A stretch of 64,000 nucleotides of DNA from assembly GCF_902859765.1 (NCBI RefSeq), contig NZ_CADIJV010000031.1, positions 1 to 64,000 of the forward strand, in the 5' to 3' direction. The notes below the pieces were generated by a model. It saw nothing but the letters and a program-made list of their open reading frames with translations, searched no databases and was not told the DNA's origin. Positions 55,391-64,000 of the stretch are shown here, piece by piece; the first letter of the stretch is position 1; each line of letters begins with the position of its first letter. The translations under genes and the position numbers were made by a program. This DNA is from Achromobacter pulmonis (GTDB lineage Bacteria; Pseudomonadota; Gammaproteobacteria; Burkholderiales; Burkholderiaceae_B).

Positions 55391-55946
55391 CCAACAAGCC
55401 TCCGGGCAACCCCGCCGCCGCCTGGGGACGCCCAGCAATGTGCAGCCGGAGCGCCTGTCGGGCCCGGCGCACGGGGTGTTCGTCTGGGGCAGCATCCTGC
55501 TGGTGTGGCTCGCATCGCTGCTGCCGTGGCGCCTGTGGCAGGGCGCGCCCGATGTGCTGATCCTGATCATCGCCTTCTGGTGCGTGCATGAACCGCGCCG
55601 TGTCGGCCTGTTCACCGCATTCTGCTTCGGCTTGCTGATGGACGTGCACGATGCTGGCCTGCTGGGCGAACACGCGCTGTCCTACACCCTGGTCGCCTAT
55701 GGCGCCGTGGTGCTGCATCGCCGCCTGCAACGCTTCGATCTCTGGAGCCAGGCAATGCATATGTTGCCGGTCTTCCTGATCGCGCGGTTGCTGACCCAGG
55801 TCATCCATGCCTGGCTGGCCGGCAAGTGGCCGGGCTGGGATTGGGGCGTCAGCGTGGCCATCACCGCCGCCCTGTGGCCGCTGGCGGGCTGGGTGCTGCA
55901 TTTGCCGCAGCGCGCCGACGACGACGCCGAATCTTCCTCCGCCTGA
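55377..55946 (+). CDS. mreD: Rod-shape-determining protein MreD
   Basis: MreD, 189 residues, inner-membrane protein with about five hydrophobic segments, partner of MreC. The start is GTG 55377, inside the end of mreC, supported by AGGAGG nine bases upstream. LLPWRLWQGAPDVLILIIAFWCVHEPRRVGLFTAFCFGLLMDVHDAGLLGEHALSYTLVAY is typical of MreD. A charged N-terminal region of about 35 residues precedes the first helix. It ends 17 bases before mrdA. Confidence 0.9.
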   Translation: MDRTNQQASGQPRRRLGTPSNVQPERLSGPAHGVFVWGSILLVWLASLLPWRLWQGAPDVLILIIAFWCVHEPRRVGLFTAFCFGLLMDVHDAGLLGEHALSYTLVAYGAVVLHRRLQRFDLWSQAMHMLPVFLIARLLTQVIHAWLAGKWPGWDWGVSVAITAALWPLAGWVLHLPQRADDDAESSSA

Positions 55947-55963
55947 CGGCGGCGCCGCGTCCC

Positions 55964-57892
55964 ATGTTCGAATTCAAGAAAACCGGTCAGCAGCAGAAGC
56001 AGCGCTTCCGCCTGCGCGCCTGGGTGGGCGGCATCTTCGCGCTGGCCTGCTTCGGCGTGCTGGTGGGCCGGTTCTGGTATCTGCAGGTCGACCGCTACGA
56101 AGGCCTGTCCGAGCGCGCCGACCGCAACCGTATCGCGGTGGTGCCGATCCCGCCGCGCCGCGGCGAGATCCTCGACCGCAACGGCGCGGTGCTGGCCCGC
56201 AATTACCGCACCTACACGCTGGAAGTGGTGCCGGCGCAGGCCGGCAACATGAACGCCCTGTTCGAGCGCCTGACCCAGGTGGTCTATATCAGCCCGGCCG
56301 ACCAGCGCCGCTTCAAGCGGCGCGCGGCCGAATCCAGCCGCTATGCCAGCCTGCAACTGCGCAACAATCTCAATGATACCGAGGCGGCCTGGTTCGCCGC
56401 CCACGCCTTCCAGTTCCCCGGCGTCGAGTTGCGCGCGCGTTGGGTGCGCGAGTACCCGCAAGGGCAGTCCGCTGCCCACGTGGTCGGCTATATCGGCCGC
56501 ATCGCCGAGGGCGATATCGAGGAACTCGAGCGCGGCGGCCAGTTGGGCAACTATCGTGGCACCGACGTCATCGGCAAGAAAGGCATCGAGAAAACCTGGG
56601 AAGAAGCGCTGCATGGCCGCACCGGTCTCGAAGAAGTCGAAGTGACGGCCGGTGGCCGGCCGATGCGTACCTTGCGCCGCATCGACCCGGTGCCCGGATC
56701 GGACATCATGCTGTCGATCGACATGGGCCTGCAGAAAGTGGCTGAGGACGCCTTCGAAGGCCAGCGCGGCGCGTTGGTGGCGATCGATCCCGATACCGGC
56801 GAGGTGCTGGCCTTCGTGTCGCAGCCGTCGTTCGACCCGAACCTGTTCGTCGATGGCATCGACGTGGACAACTGGCGCATGCTGAACGAGTCGCCGGACC
56901 ATCCGTTGATCAATCGGCCGCTGTACGGCACCTATCCGATCGGTTCGACCTACAAGCCCTTCGTCGGCCTGGCGGCGCTGGAGCTGGGCAAGCGCCGCGC
57001 CACGGACCGCATCTCCGACCCGGGCTATTTCGAGTTCGGCGGCCAGAAGTTCCGCAACGCCGGTGGCGCCGCCTATGGCATGACCGACATGCACAAGGCC
57101 ATTGTGGTGTCCTCGGACACCTACTTCTATTCGCTCGGCCCCGAGATCGGCGTGAACGCGCTGCACGATTTCACCAAGCAGTTCGGCTTCGGCCAGATCA
57201 CCGGCATCGACCTCGAGGGCGAAAAGCGCGGCGTGTTGCCGTCCACCGAATGGAAGCGCGCAGCCTACAAGGACAAGGAACGCCAGCGCTGGTACGCCGG
57301 CGAGACTATTTCGGTGGCGGTGGGCCAGGGCTACAACGCCTTCACCCTGTTGCAGTTGGCGCAGGGCACCTCGACCCTGGCCAACAACGGCCTCTACCGC
57401 CGTCCGCACCTGGTGCATGCGGTGCGCGATCCGCGCTCCGGCGTGGCCAACCCCACCGAGTCCACGCCCGACTACCGCATTCCGCTCAAGCAGGCCAACG
57501 TCGACGTCATCAAGAACGCCATGGCCGATGTGGTCCGGGTCGGCACCGCGCGTCGCGCCTTCGCCAACGCGCCCTACCAGGCCGCCGGCAAGACCGGCAC
57601 GGCCCAGGTGTTCAGCCTGCGCGGCGGTCACTACCGCGCCAGCGCCATCGACGAGCGCTTGCGCGACCATGCGCTGTTCATGGGTTTCGCGCCGCTAGAG
57701 CATCCCCGCATCGCCGTCGCGCTGATCGTCGAAAATGCCGGCTGGGGCGCCAGCGTGGCCGCGCCGGTGGCGCGCAAGGTATTCGACTATTGGCTGGCCA
57801 AGGAGCGTCAGGACAAGAGCGCGGGGCCGGACCACAACCCGGCCCTGGCCTCTGTCGAAACCATAACTTCCGACGTGGTGCGCCAACGATGA
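55964..57892 (+). CDS. mrdA: Penicillin-binding protein 2 (peptidoglycan transpeptidase)
   Basis: PBP2, 642 residues, the transpeptidase for cell elongation. After a cytoplasmic tail rich in Lys and Gln there is one membrane helix, then the dimerisation domain starting with VVPIPPRRGEILDRNGAVLARN. The transpeptidase domain has the active-site Ser at about residue 328 in GSTYKPF, SSDTYFY as second motif and KTGTAQ as third. ATG 55964 matches the usual start just before the membrane segment. Its stop overlaps the mrdB start (ATGA), coupling PBP2 and RodA translation. Confidence 0.96.
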   Translation: MFEFKKTGQQQKQRFRLRAWVGGIFALACFGVLVGRFWYLQVDRYEGLSERADRNRIAVVPIPPRRGEILDRNGAVLARNYRTYTLEVVPAQAGNMNALFERLTQVVYISPADQRRFKRRAAESSRYASLQLRNNLNDTEAAWFAAHAFQFPGVELRARWVREYPQGQSAAHVVGYIGRIAEGDIEELERGGQLGNYRGTDVIGKKGIEKTWEEALHGRTGLEEVEVTAGGRPMRTLRRIDPVPGSDIMLSIDMGLQKVAEDAFEGQRGALVAIDPDTGEVLAFVSQPSFDPNLFVDGIDVDNWRMLNESPDHPLINRPLYGTYPIGSTYKPFVGLAALELGKRRATDRISDPGYFEFGGQKFRNAGGAAYGMTDMHKAIVVSSDTYFYSLGPEIGVNALHDFTKQFGFGQITGIDLEGEKRGVLPSTEWKRAAYKDKERQRWYAGETISVAVGQGYNAFTLLQLAQGTSTLANNGLYRRPHLVHAVRDPRSGVANPTESTPDYRIPLKQANVDVIKNAMADVVRVGTARRAFANAPYQAAGKTGTAQVFSLRGGHYRASAIDERLRDHALFMGFAPLEHPRIAVALIVENAGWGASVAAPVARKVFDYWLAKERQDKSAGPDHNPALASVETITSDVVRQR

Positions 57893-59025
57893 AGCGTCTC
57901 GGCCTGATCCTGCTGCGCGTCTTCACCGCCTTCGACTGGCCGCTGCTGGCCATTTTGCTGATGTTTGCCGCGCTCGGCCTGACCGTCATGCATTCGGCGG
58001 TGGGCGGCACCGACTGGCGCTTCGCCGAGCAGTCGCGCAACTTCATCATCGCTTTCTTCGCCATGTGGATGATGGCGCTGATTCCGCCCAAGTGGCTGAT
58101 GAAACTGGCGCTGCCATTCTATGTGGTGGGGGTGGTGCTGCTGCTGGGCGTGGAGTTCTTCGGCGAAACCAGCAAGGGCGCGACGCGCTGGCTCAACCTG
58201 GGCGTGACCCGCATCCAGCCTTCCGAGATGATGAAGATCGCCGTGCCCATGATGCTGGCCTGGTACTTCCAGCGCCACGAGGGCGCGGTGCGCATCCGCG
58301 ACTTCCTGGCCGCCGCCGCGATGCTGGCGGCGCCTTTTGGCCTGATCGTGCTGCAGCCCGACCTGGGCACCGCGCTGCTGGTGTTCGGCGCCGGCTTCTT
58401 CGTCATCTACTTCGCCGGCCTGTCGTTCAAGCTGCTGGTCCCGGTGATGTTGGCCGGCGTCATCGCCATCGGCACGCTGGTCTACTACGAAGACCAGTTG
58501 TGCGAGCCGGACGTCAGCTGGGTGGTACTGCACGATTACCAGAAGCACCGCGTCTGCACCCTGCTAAACCCCAGCTCCGACCCGCTCGGCAAGGGCTTTC
58601 ACACGATCCAGTCGATGATCGCGGTGGGTTCGGGCGGCGTCTACGGCAAGGGCTATATGAAGGGCACGCAGACCCACCTGGACTTCATCCCCGAACGCAC
58701 CACCGACTTCATTTTCGCCGTCTACGCCGAGGAGTTCGGCCTGTACGGCGGCATCGCCATCCTGGTGCTGTATGGCCTGATGATGGCGCGCGGCCTGACC
58801 ATCGCGTCCCGCGCCTCGTCGCAGTTTGGCCGGCTGCTGTCCGGCGCGCTGACGATGATGCTGTTCATCTACGTATTTGTGAACGTGGGCATGGTGACAG
58901 GCATCCTGCCGGTCGTGGGCGTGCCATTGCCGTTCATGAGCTATGGCGGCACCGCGTTGTTCACCATGGGGATCGCGTTCGGGATCATGATGAGCATCAG
59001 CCGGCATCGGTCGGTCAAGAGCTGA
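57889..59025 (+). CDS. mrdB: Rod-shape-determining glycosyltransferase RodA
   Basis: RodA, 378 residues, a SEDS-family peptidoglycan polymerase with about ten membrane helices, which works with PBP2. SEDS motifs present: KGATRWLNLGVTRIQPSEMMKIAVPM, LQPDLGTALLVFGAG, the catalytic-loop Asp region TDFIFAVYAEEFG, and GVPLPFMSYGGTALFTMG at the end. ATG 57889 overlaps the mrdA stop. It is the last gene of the elongation operon. Confidence 0.96.
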   Translation: MKRLGLILLRVFTAFDWPLLAILLMFAALGLTVMHSAVGGTDWRFAEQSRNFIIAFFAMWMMALIPPKWLMKLALPFYVVGVVLLLGVEFFGETSKGATRWLNLGVTRIQPSEMMKIAVPMMLAWYFQRHEGAVRIRDFLAAAAMLAAPFGLIVLQPDLGTALLVFGAGFFVIYFAGLSFKLLVPVMLAGVIAIGTLVYYEDQLCEPDVSWVVLHDYQKHRVCTLLNPSSDPLGKGFHTIQSMIAVGSGGVYGKGYMKGTQTHLDFIPERTTDFIFAVYAEEFGLYGGIAILVLYGLMMARGLTIASRASSQFGRLLSGALTMMLFIYVFVNVGMVTGILPVVGVPLPFMSYGGTALFTMGIAFGIMMSISRHRSVKS

Positions 59026-59106
59026 GCTTTTTTCTTCGTAGGCCGCCCGGGGCGGTGTTCGCTGTGCGCCAATTTCTCGACGCCACACATCGCGTATGCC
59101 CAAAAA

Positions 59107-59122
59107 GGCCGCCCGCGCGGCC
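59107..59122 (-). terminator. Hairpin with T tract, leftward
   Basis: GGCCGC and GCGGCC with a 4-base loop; on the minus strand it is followed by TTTTTGG. It could end transcripts from the dehydrogenase operon that have passed the inverted-repeat element. Confidence 0.5.
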
Positions 59123-59225
59123 GGCTTTGGGCGGGCCCCGCAAGATCCTCCTATTCCCCTCCGCTGCTGGCCAAAACGCCAAGCACACAGTCCGCCCCTG
59201 CAACGGTGAAACCGAGATGACGTGA

Positions 59226-59385
59226 GCCCGTTGCGTTGGCGGCCGGGGACGGCGGGGCGTGTAGATGCGCCCGAGGGAAACCGTAGGGAGCCGAAGGCGT
59301 ACGAGGTTGACGCAGGGGCAGTCCGGAGCGAAGGCTCCGGACCGCAATCGTAGCCCCGCCGTCCCCGGCCGCCAACGCAACGGGC
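59226..59385. repeat. 160-base element with 33-base perfect inverted repeats
   Basis: The ends, 59226-59258 and 59353-59385, are perfect reverse complements over 33 bases (starting GCCCGTTGCGTTGG, ending CCAACGCAACGGGC). The 94-base interior contains a second hairpin, GTCCGGAGC-gaag-GCTCCGGAC (59321-59342). No coding sequence and no clear target duplication are visible. It may be a MITE-like or REP-related element, a structured non-coding RNA, or a very strong bidirectional terminator between converging genes. Confidence 0.85.
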
Positions 59386-59434
59386 GGCTCAAGAACCCTC
59401 AAGCCGCCCGCAAACACAAACACCCGACAAACCC

Positions 59435-60484
59435 TCAAGGCAACGCGTCAGCCACCCCAAGGTCCACAGCCAACTTCTTCAACCCCTCCCAGATAGGCGG
59501 AGCGAATTCCAGCGAGTCGGCGTTCAGCTCCCGGTTGCGAGCCTCGTACTCGCCCGGGTACTGAACCCCATCCACGCCCGGTTGCGGCGGGCAGGCATGC
59601 AGGTAGTCGATGAACGCGCCCACTTCCATCGAGCGCCAGTCCGTATTGAAGTCCACCTGCGGATCCAACAGCAGCGCGAACATGTTGTTCGTCGCCACCC
59701 CGTTGCGCGGGTGCTCCGGCTGGATCGTGCCGCCGCCGGACAGCACGCCCGCCAGCAGCTCGGCCACCAGGCCCATCGCGTAACCCTTGTGGCCGCCGAA
59801 CGGCAGCAGGGCGCCCGGCGGATCGGAGAACAGCGCGCCCGGGTCCGTGGTCGGATTGCCATGCGCATCGATCAGCGACCCCGGCGGCGCCTGCTCGCCC
59901 TTGGCCGCCAACACGCGAGCCCGGTTGACCGCGATCGAGCTGGTCGCCATGTCGACGATGAACGGCGGGCGGCCGCCCGGCAGCGGGCCGGCGAAGCACA
60001 GCGGATTGGTCGTCAGGCAGGCGCGCGCGCCGCCGAACGGCGCCACCGTGGGCGCGCGGTTGACCACGTTGGTGAACGCCAGCAGGATCAGGCCGTTGGC
60101 CGCCACCATCTCGCCATAATGGCCCATGCGGCCCAGGTGATGGCTGCGGCGCAGCGTCACGATGCACTGGCCGTGCTGCTGCGTGCGCTCGATGGCCTTC
60201 TCGATCACGACTTTGCCGACGTACTGGCCCAGGCCGTTATGGCCGTCGTAGGCCAGCATGGCGCCGCGGTCGTTGAGCAGCTCGGGGCGGCCGTCGGCCT
60301 GGGCCAGGCCTTCGCCCAGCACGCGCCGGTAGTTGGTCAGGATCGACAGGCCGTGGCTGGTGTAGCCGACCCGGTCGGACTCCACCAGATGCTCGGCCAC
60401 GTCCCGGGCGATGTCTTGCGGCACGCCTTGCGCCATCAGCACGCGGCGGCCGTATTCGTTGGCTTGGGCAATGGAGATCTTCAT
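59435..60484 (-). CDS. Malate/L-lactate dehydrogenase family (Ldh2-type) oxidoreductase
   Basis: NAD(P)-dependent dehydrogenase of 349 residues in the malate/L-sulfolactate/ureidoglycolate dehydrogenase superfamily, which oxidises 2-hydroxy acids. Characteristic are GYTSHGLSILTNYRRVL, VTLRRSHHLGRMGHYGEMVA with the catalytic His, NVVNRAPTVAPFGG, NPLCFAGP and LPFGGHKGYAMGLVAELLAG. The substrate cannot be fixed by eye. It lies 12 bases after a DASS transporter gene on the same strand, so uptake and oxidation of the same hydroxy or dicarboxylic acid is likely. Confidence 0.88.
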   Translation of the reverse strand: MKISIAQANEYGRRVLMAQGVPQDIARDVAEHLVESDRVGYTSHGLSILTNYRRVLGEGLAQADGRPELLNDRGAMLAYDGHNGLGQYVGKVVIEKAIERTQQHGQCIVTLRRSHHLGRMGHYGEMVAANGLILLAFTNVVNRAPTVAPFGGARACLTTNPLCFAGPLPGGRPPFIVDMATSSIAVNRARVLAAKGEQAPPGSLIDAHGNPTTDPGALFSDPPGALLPFGGHKGYAMGLVAELLAGVLSGGGTIQPEHPRNGVATNNMFALLLDPQVDFNTDWRSMEVGAFIDYLHACPPQPGVDGVQYPGEYEARNRELNADSLEFAPPIWEGLKKLAVDLGVADALP

Positions 60485-60496
60485 GGCGCGGCCTCT

Positions 60497-61990
60497 TTAC
60501 AGCCAGCCCAGCCAGCGCCAGTAGGTCATGCCCATCAGCATCATCAACGCGTAGCCGATGATGGTGACCAGGATCCCGACCTTGGCGAACTGCTTGGCGT
60601 TGAAGGTTTCCGTGCCCAGGCACACCATGTTCTGCGGCGCGTTGATCGGCAGGATGAAGCCATAGCTCACCACGAAACCCAGCAGCATGGTCATGCCCAG
60701 GCGGCTGAAGTCGCCGGGCAGCGTGGCCAGCACCGAGATCAGGATCGGCAGCATGGCCGAGGTCAGCGCGGTGGCGCTGGCAAAACCCAGGTGGATGATG
60801 ATCAGGAAGGCCGACAGGATGGCGAAGATCGCCAGCGGGCCGAGATGGTCCAGCCCCGTGTGCGCCACCACCTGGTTGCCGAGCCACTGGCCGGCCTGCG
60901 TGGTCAGCAACGCGGTGCCCAGGCTGATGCCGACGCCGAACACGATTACCGTGCCCCATGGGATGCGCGACTGCACGTCTTTCCATGTCATCACGCCAAA
61001 GCGCGGCAGCAGCAGCAGCACCAGGCCGAAGTAGGTGGTGGACGTGGTGTCGAACTTGTGCAACTTGCCTTCGGTGGACCAGAACAGCAGCAGCATGACG
61101 GACACGGCCATCAGGCGCTTTTGCGCACTGGACATGGGGCCCAGTTCCAGCAGCGACTTCTCGACCGCTTCCTTGCCCCCGGCGATGCTGTCGCTTTCCG
61201 GCGGCAGCAGCTTGAGCACGATGATGATCAGCACGGCCGACATGATCAGCGACCAGGGGGCGCCGGCGATCAGCCAGTCCGACCAGGCCACGCGCTGGCC
61301 CAGCATCTTTTCCATGAAGCCGACCGTCAGCAGGTTCTGCGCGGCGGCCGTCTGGATGCCGACGTTCCAGATACTGGTGGCCTGCGCGACGATGATCATG
61401 ATGCCGGCGGCGATGTTAGAGCGCCGGTCCACGCCGAAGGCCGCGATCACGCCCATCATGATGGGCACCACGGCGGCGCTGCGGGCGGTGGCGCTGGGAA
61501 CCACCAGACTCAACACGATGGTCACGGCGATACATCCGACCAGGATACGGCGCGTGCTGGTGCCGACCTTGGACAGCGTCACCAGCGCGATGCGCCGGTC
61601 CAGCCCGGTGAAGGTCATGGCCGCGGCGATGAACAGGGCGCCGGTCACCAGCGCCAGCGCCGAATTGGAGAAACCCGTCAGCGCCATGCTGATGGCGGCC
61701 GAGGTGCCATAGACGACCTGTGGGTCCTTGATGGTGGGCGCGGTGCCCAGCAGGAAGGCCATCAGCGTCGTGATCATGATGGCGCTGGCTTCATAGGAAA
61801 CGGCTTCCGTGATCCACACCACCACCGCGAACGCCAGGATGGCCAGCATGCGATGGCCGGCAACCGGCAGATCGGCCGGCAGTGGCAGCATCAGCACGCC
61901 GATCATGACGAGGAAGCCGGCCACCAGACCGATCGGAATTTTTGTTTTCTTGGGGGCTTGCGAGGCAGGGACAGCGGTTTCCGCGGTCAT
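60497..61990 (-). CDS. DASS (SLC13) family anion symporter
   Basis: Inner-membrane transporter of 497 residues with about 12-14 hydrophobic segments, of the divalent-anion:Na+ symporter family (dicarboxylates, sulfate). The SNT signature loops are replaced by related sequences: SATARSAAVVPIMMG in the first half and INAPQNMVCLGT in the second. The second of two close ATGs, 61990, is chosen because GGAG lies six bases before it. It heads a two-gene operon with the Ldh2-type dehydrogenase, which suggests a hydroxy-dicarboxylate substrate. Confidence 0.85.
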   Translation of the reverse strand: MTAETAVPASQAPKKTKIPIGLVAGFLVMIGVLMLPLPADLPVAGHRMLAILAFAVVVWITEAVSYEASAIMITTLMAFLLGTAPTIKDPQVVYGTSAAISMALTGFSNSALALVTGALFIAAAMTFTGLDRRIALVTLSKVGTSTRRILVGCIAVTIVLSLVVPSATARSAAVVPIMMGVIAAFGVDRRSNIAAGIMIIVAQATSIWNVGIQTAAAQNLLTVGFMEKMLGQRVAWSDWLIAGAPWSLIMSAVLIIIVLKLLPPESDSIAGGKEAVEKSLLELGPMSSAQKRLMAVSVMLLLFWSTEGKLHKFDTTSTTYFGLVLLLLPRFGVMTWKDVQSRIPWGTVIVFGVGISLGTALLTTQAGQWLGNQVVAHTGLDHLGPLAIFAILSAFLIIIHLGFASATALTSAMLPILISVLATLPGDFSRLGMTMLLGFVVSYGFILPINAPQNMVCLGTETFNAKQFAKVGILVTIIGYALMMLMGMTYWRWLGWL

Positions 61991-62288
61991 ATCCATCTCC
62001 GGTTGAGGTCAAACTGACGGTACGCCGCTCTCAAGCCTGGGGCTCAATCAAAGCGAAGTACCGGCGCTACAGAATGATCGTGACGGCAGTAAGGAAAACC
62101 CGTATTGATGCGTGTCAATCCGAGGGGGAATCGTGCTTGTCGGAAACCTGTCAAGGGGATTATGCTCGTCGGCCCTCGATACTCGCAACCCTGCGAATGT
62201 TGCGTAAAAACAAACAAATAAGCGAACGGCAGGGATTCTTGAGGATTAATTCGCTCGTGTTAATGAGCAAATCGGCCGCCTGCCGGCA
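61991..62288. other. Intergenic region upstream of the DASS gene
   Basis: About 300 bases, less GC-rich than its surroundings, between the 3' end of slmA and the leftward DASS gene. It must hold the DASS operon promoter. A weak hairpin (GCTC...GAGC at about 62252-62267) lies near the slmA end. No gene, and no consensus promoter that I would defend, was seen. Confidence 0.4.
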
Positions 62289-62864
62289 TCAACCCAGGGT
62301 CAGGCGCAGTTGTTCGTCCAGATGCAGCGTGGGGGCGACGCGCCATCCGCTCTGGGCGTAGCGCAGCCAGCGTCCCAGCACCAGGTGGGTCAGCAGGCTT
62401 GCATGCGCGGCCACATTGGCTTCGGGCGGCAGGCCGCCGTCGGTGACGGCGATGCGCAGCGACTGCTTCAAGGATGCCTCGATGCGGTCATTGATGTGAT
62501 TGATCCGTTCCTGCAGGCGGTTGTCCTCGGTGACCAGGGCGTCGCCTGTCAGGACCCGCGTCATGCCGCGGTTGCGTTCCGAGAACGTCAACAGCATCGC
62601 CACCGTCTGGTGGGCCTGTGACAGGCCATAGGGTTCGGCGCTGGCGATCTGATTCACAAGCGTGAAGATGCTGGTTTCGATGAATTCGATCAGCCCTTCG
62701 AACATCTGCGCCTTGCTGGCGAAATGGCGATAGAGAGCCGCTTCCGAGACCGCCAGGCGCGCGGCCAGCGCCGCCGTGGTGATGCGCGAGGCGTGCGGCT
62801 GCTCCAGCATCTCGGCCAGGGTCTGCAGAATCTGGGTCTTGCGCTCGCCGGGTTTGCTCGCCAT
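62289..62864 (-). CDS. slmA: Nucleoid occlusion factor SlmA (TetR family)
   Basis: TetR-fold protein of 191 residues that binds DNA sites across the chromosome and blocks FtsZ ring formation over the nucleoid. RITTAALAARLAVSEAALYRHFASKAQMFEGLIEFIETSIF is the SlmA helix-turn-helix region; the C-terminal part with LGRWLRYAQSGWRVAPTLHLDEQL matches the usual end. Normal length. It lies 54 bases after the nucleotidase gene and probably belongs to the argB operon, as in related genomes. Confidence 0.92.
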   Translation of the reverse strand: MASKPGERKTQILQTLAEMLEQPHASRITTAALAARLAVSEAALYRHFASKAQMFEGLIEFIETSIFTLVNQIASAEPYGLSQAHQTVAMLLTFSERNRGMTRVLTGDALVTEDNRLQERINHINDRIEASLKQSLRIAVTDGGLPPEANVAAHASLLTHLVLGRWLRYAQSGWRVAPTLHLDEQLRLTLG

Positions 62865-62918
62865 GGACGGGTCTGGTGTTACGCAGGCTGACGGTGGAAG
62901 TGGGAAACGCGCCGGCGC

Positions 62919-63664
62919 TCAACCCCGCAGGGGGCGCCGGCGCAGCAGCAGATCACTGACGGAGTTTACCCGCAAGTCGACGTAGGCCGGCCGCTGCGAG
63001 CGGCCCCGGGCGAAGGGCGTGCCGGGATGGAATACATGCACGGTGCGCAGCCCCGCGCGGCGGGCGCCGCGCAGGTTGGCGAGCGTGTCTTCGACCAGCA
63101 CCGCCTGGCGCGCCGGCACGCCTTCGCGCGCCAGCACGTGGCGCAGCAGCGCGGGCGAGGGCTTGGGGCGGAATTCGCCATGCAGGCGCATGTGCTCGAT
63201 CGCCCACAGACTGTCGAACTGGCGCAGGATGCCCAGGCGCCGCAGCACGGCGCGCGCGTAATGCAGCGGCGCGTTGGTCAGCAGCACCTTGCGGCCGGGC
63301 AGTTGCCGCAGCTTGTAGGCCAGCGCCTTCTCGGCGCGCACCAGCGGGCCGACGTCGAAGTCATGGCTGCGGTGCAGGAAGGCGTGCGGGTCGATGCCGT
63401 GGTGGCGCACCATGCCGATCATCGTTGCGCCATAGCGCTGCCAGTACTGCTTGCGCACGGCGTTGGCGGTGTCGATGTCCACATCCAGCGCCTCGGCCAC
63501 GGCCATGGTCATGCCGTGGTCGATCTGCGGAAAGATGGCGTGGGAAGTGTCGTGGAGCGTGTTGTCCAGATCAAACAGCCACAGGCGTCCGGGGGCGCCC
63601 GTGGCCGTGCGGCGCGAGCGGCGCTGGCGCACCGCCGGCCGCAGCAGGGTGCGCAGCGCCCGCA

Positions 63665-63665
<1 letters not shown>
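62919..63665 (-). CDS. Pyrimidine 5'-nucleotidase (HAD family)
   Basis: HAD-superfamily phosphatase of 248 residues resembling yeast Sdt1 and plant/bacterial pyrimidine 5'-nucleotidases that dephosphorylate UMP and CMP. Motif I is LFDLDNTLHD (nucleophile Asp), motif II LLTNAP, motif III the Lys in RPKPSP, motif IV VEDTLANLRGA. An Arg-rich N-terminal stretch of about 28 residues precedes the HAD domain. The ATG shares one base with the argB stop (TGATG), so it is translated by coupling with argB. Confidence 0.87.

Positions 63666-64000
<335 letters not shown>

Larger units (their letters stand above)
59026..59434. other. Intergenic region between converging mrdB and dehydrogenase genes
   Basis: 409 bases with no credible gene, although a 125-codon frame crosses it on the minus strand. 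It contains a small hairpin GGCCGC-ccgc-GCGGCC (59107-59122) with five A on its left, which acts as an intrinsic terminator in the leftward direction, and then the long inverted-repeat element at 59226-59385. Confidence 0.6.

Noticed and set aside
59015-59392. Open frame of 125 codons on the minus strand after mrdB
   Set aside because: It runs through the long inverted-repeat element and overlaps the mrdB end; its composition is that of a GC-rich shadow frame.
62252-62267. Possible SlmA-binding site near the slmA end
   Set aside because: The weak GCTC/GAGC dyad does not match the GTGAGTACTCAC-type consensus.

Overview
The window looks like a chromosomal segment of a high-GC betaproteobacterium of the family Alcaligenaceae, most likely Bordetella or a close relative such as Achromobacter. 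This is an inference from gene content and order: gatCAB divergent from mreBCD-mrdA-mrdB, argB followed by a HAD nucleotidase and slmA, several LIV-type ABC transporters, and a filamentous-haemagglutinin-type two-partner system. No database search was possible. No rRNA, tRNA, CRISPR array, prophage or intact insertion sequence was seen.

Region by region. 1-9.2 kb: end of a TpsB outer-membrane transporter, a 2757-residue FhaB/CdiA-type exoprotein with an AT-rich C-terminal toxin-like tip, and a small AT-rich gene 7 bases downstream that is the probable immunity gene. 9.3-18.4 kb: two lipoproteins, thiaminase-type TenA with a 13-G tract upstream, a PH/SHOCT protein plus a small membrane protein, a 3-hydroxybutyrate-dehydrogenase-like SDR that has lost its catalytic tyrosine, three exported envelope proteins (amidase, ClpP-fold protein, LprI-like protein), a DUF488 protein and NhaA. 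18.5-22.5 kb: a glycosyltransferase, HIT and GNAT proteins and a two-domain PPK2. 22.5-26 kb: a sulfide-response cluster (persulfide dioxygenase, BigR, two YeeE/YedE proteins, sulfide:quinone oxidoreductase) around an AT-rich divergent promoter with two dyads.

26-35.7 kb: a seven-gene leftward operon combining a complete LIV-type ABC importer with two acyl-CoA-ligase-like proteins, divergent from a Crp/Fnr-type regulator. 35.7-36.9 kb: the organic-peroxide pair ohrR-ohr. 36.9-41.8 kb: a second LIV-type importer in which permease and ATPase are fused. 42-46.9 kb: a LysR regulator, argO/argP, a PCuAC copper chaperone and NADP-type glutamate dehydrogenase. 47.3-49.7 kb: exonuclease III, pyrE and a vapBC-like module whose toxin gene is broken. 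49.8-59 kb: gatCAB (GatA carries an in-frame repeat-like insert) divergent from the cell-elongation operon mreBCD-mrdA-mrdB. 59-64 kb: a structured element with 33-base perfect inverted repeats, a hydroxyacid dehydrogenase with a DASS transporter, slmA, a pyrimidine 5'-nucleotidase and the 3' part of argB.

Most of the window is ordinary core genome. The points most worth a second look are the toxin/immunity tip of the TPS locus, the inverted-repeat element at 59.2-59.4 kb, the repeat-derived insert in GatA, the poly-G tract before tenA, the Tyr-to-Cys change in the SDR, the ABC-plus-ligases operon, and a consensus promoter that would make the ohrR mRNA leaderless.
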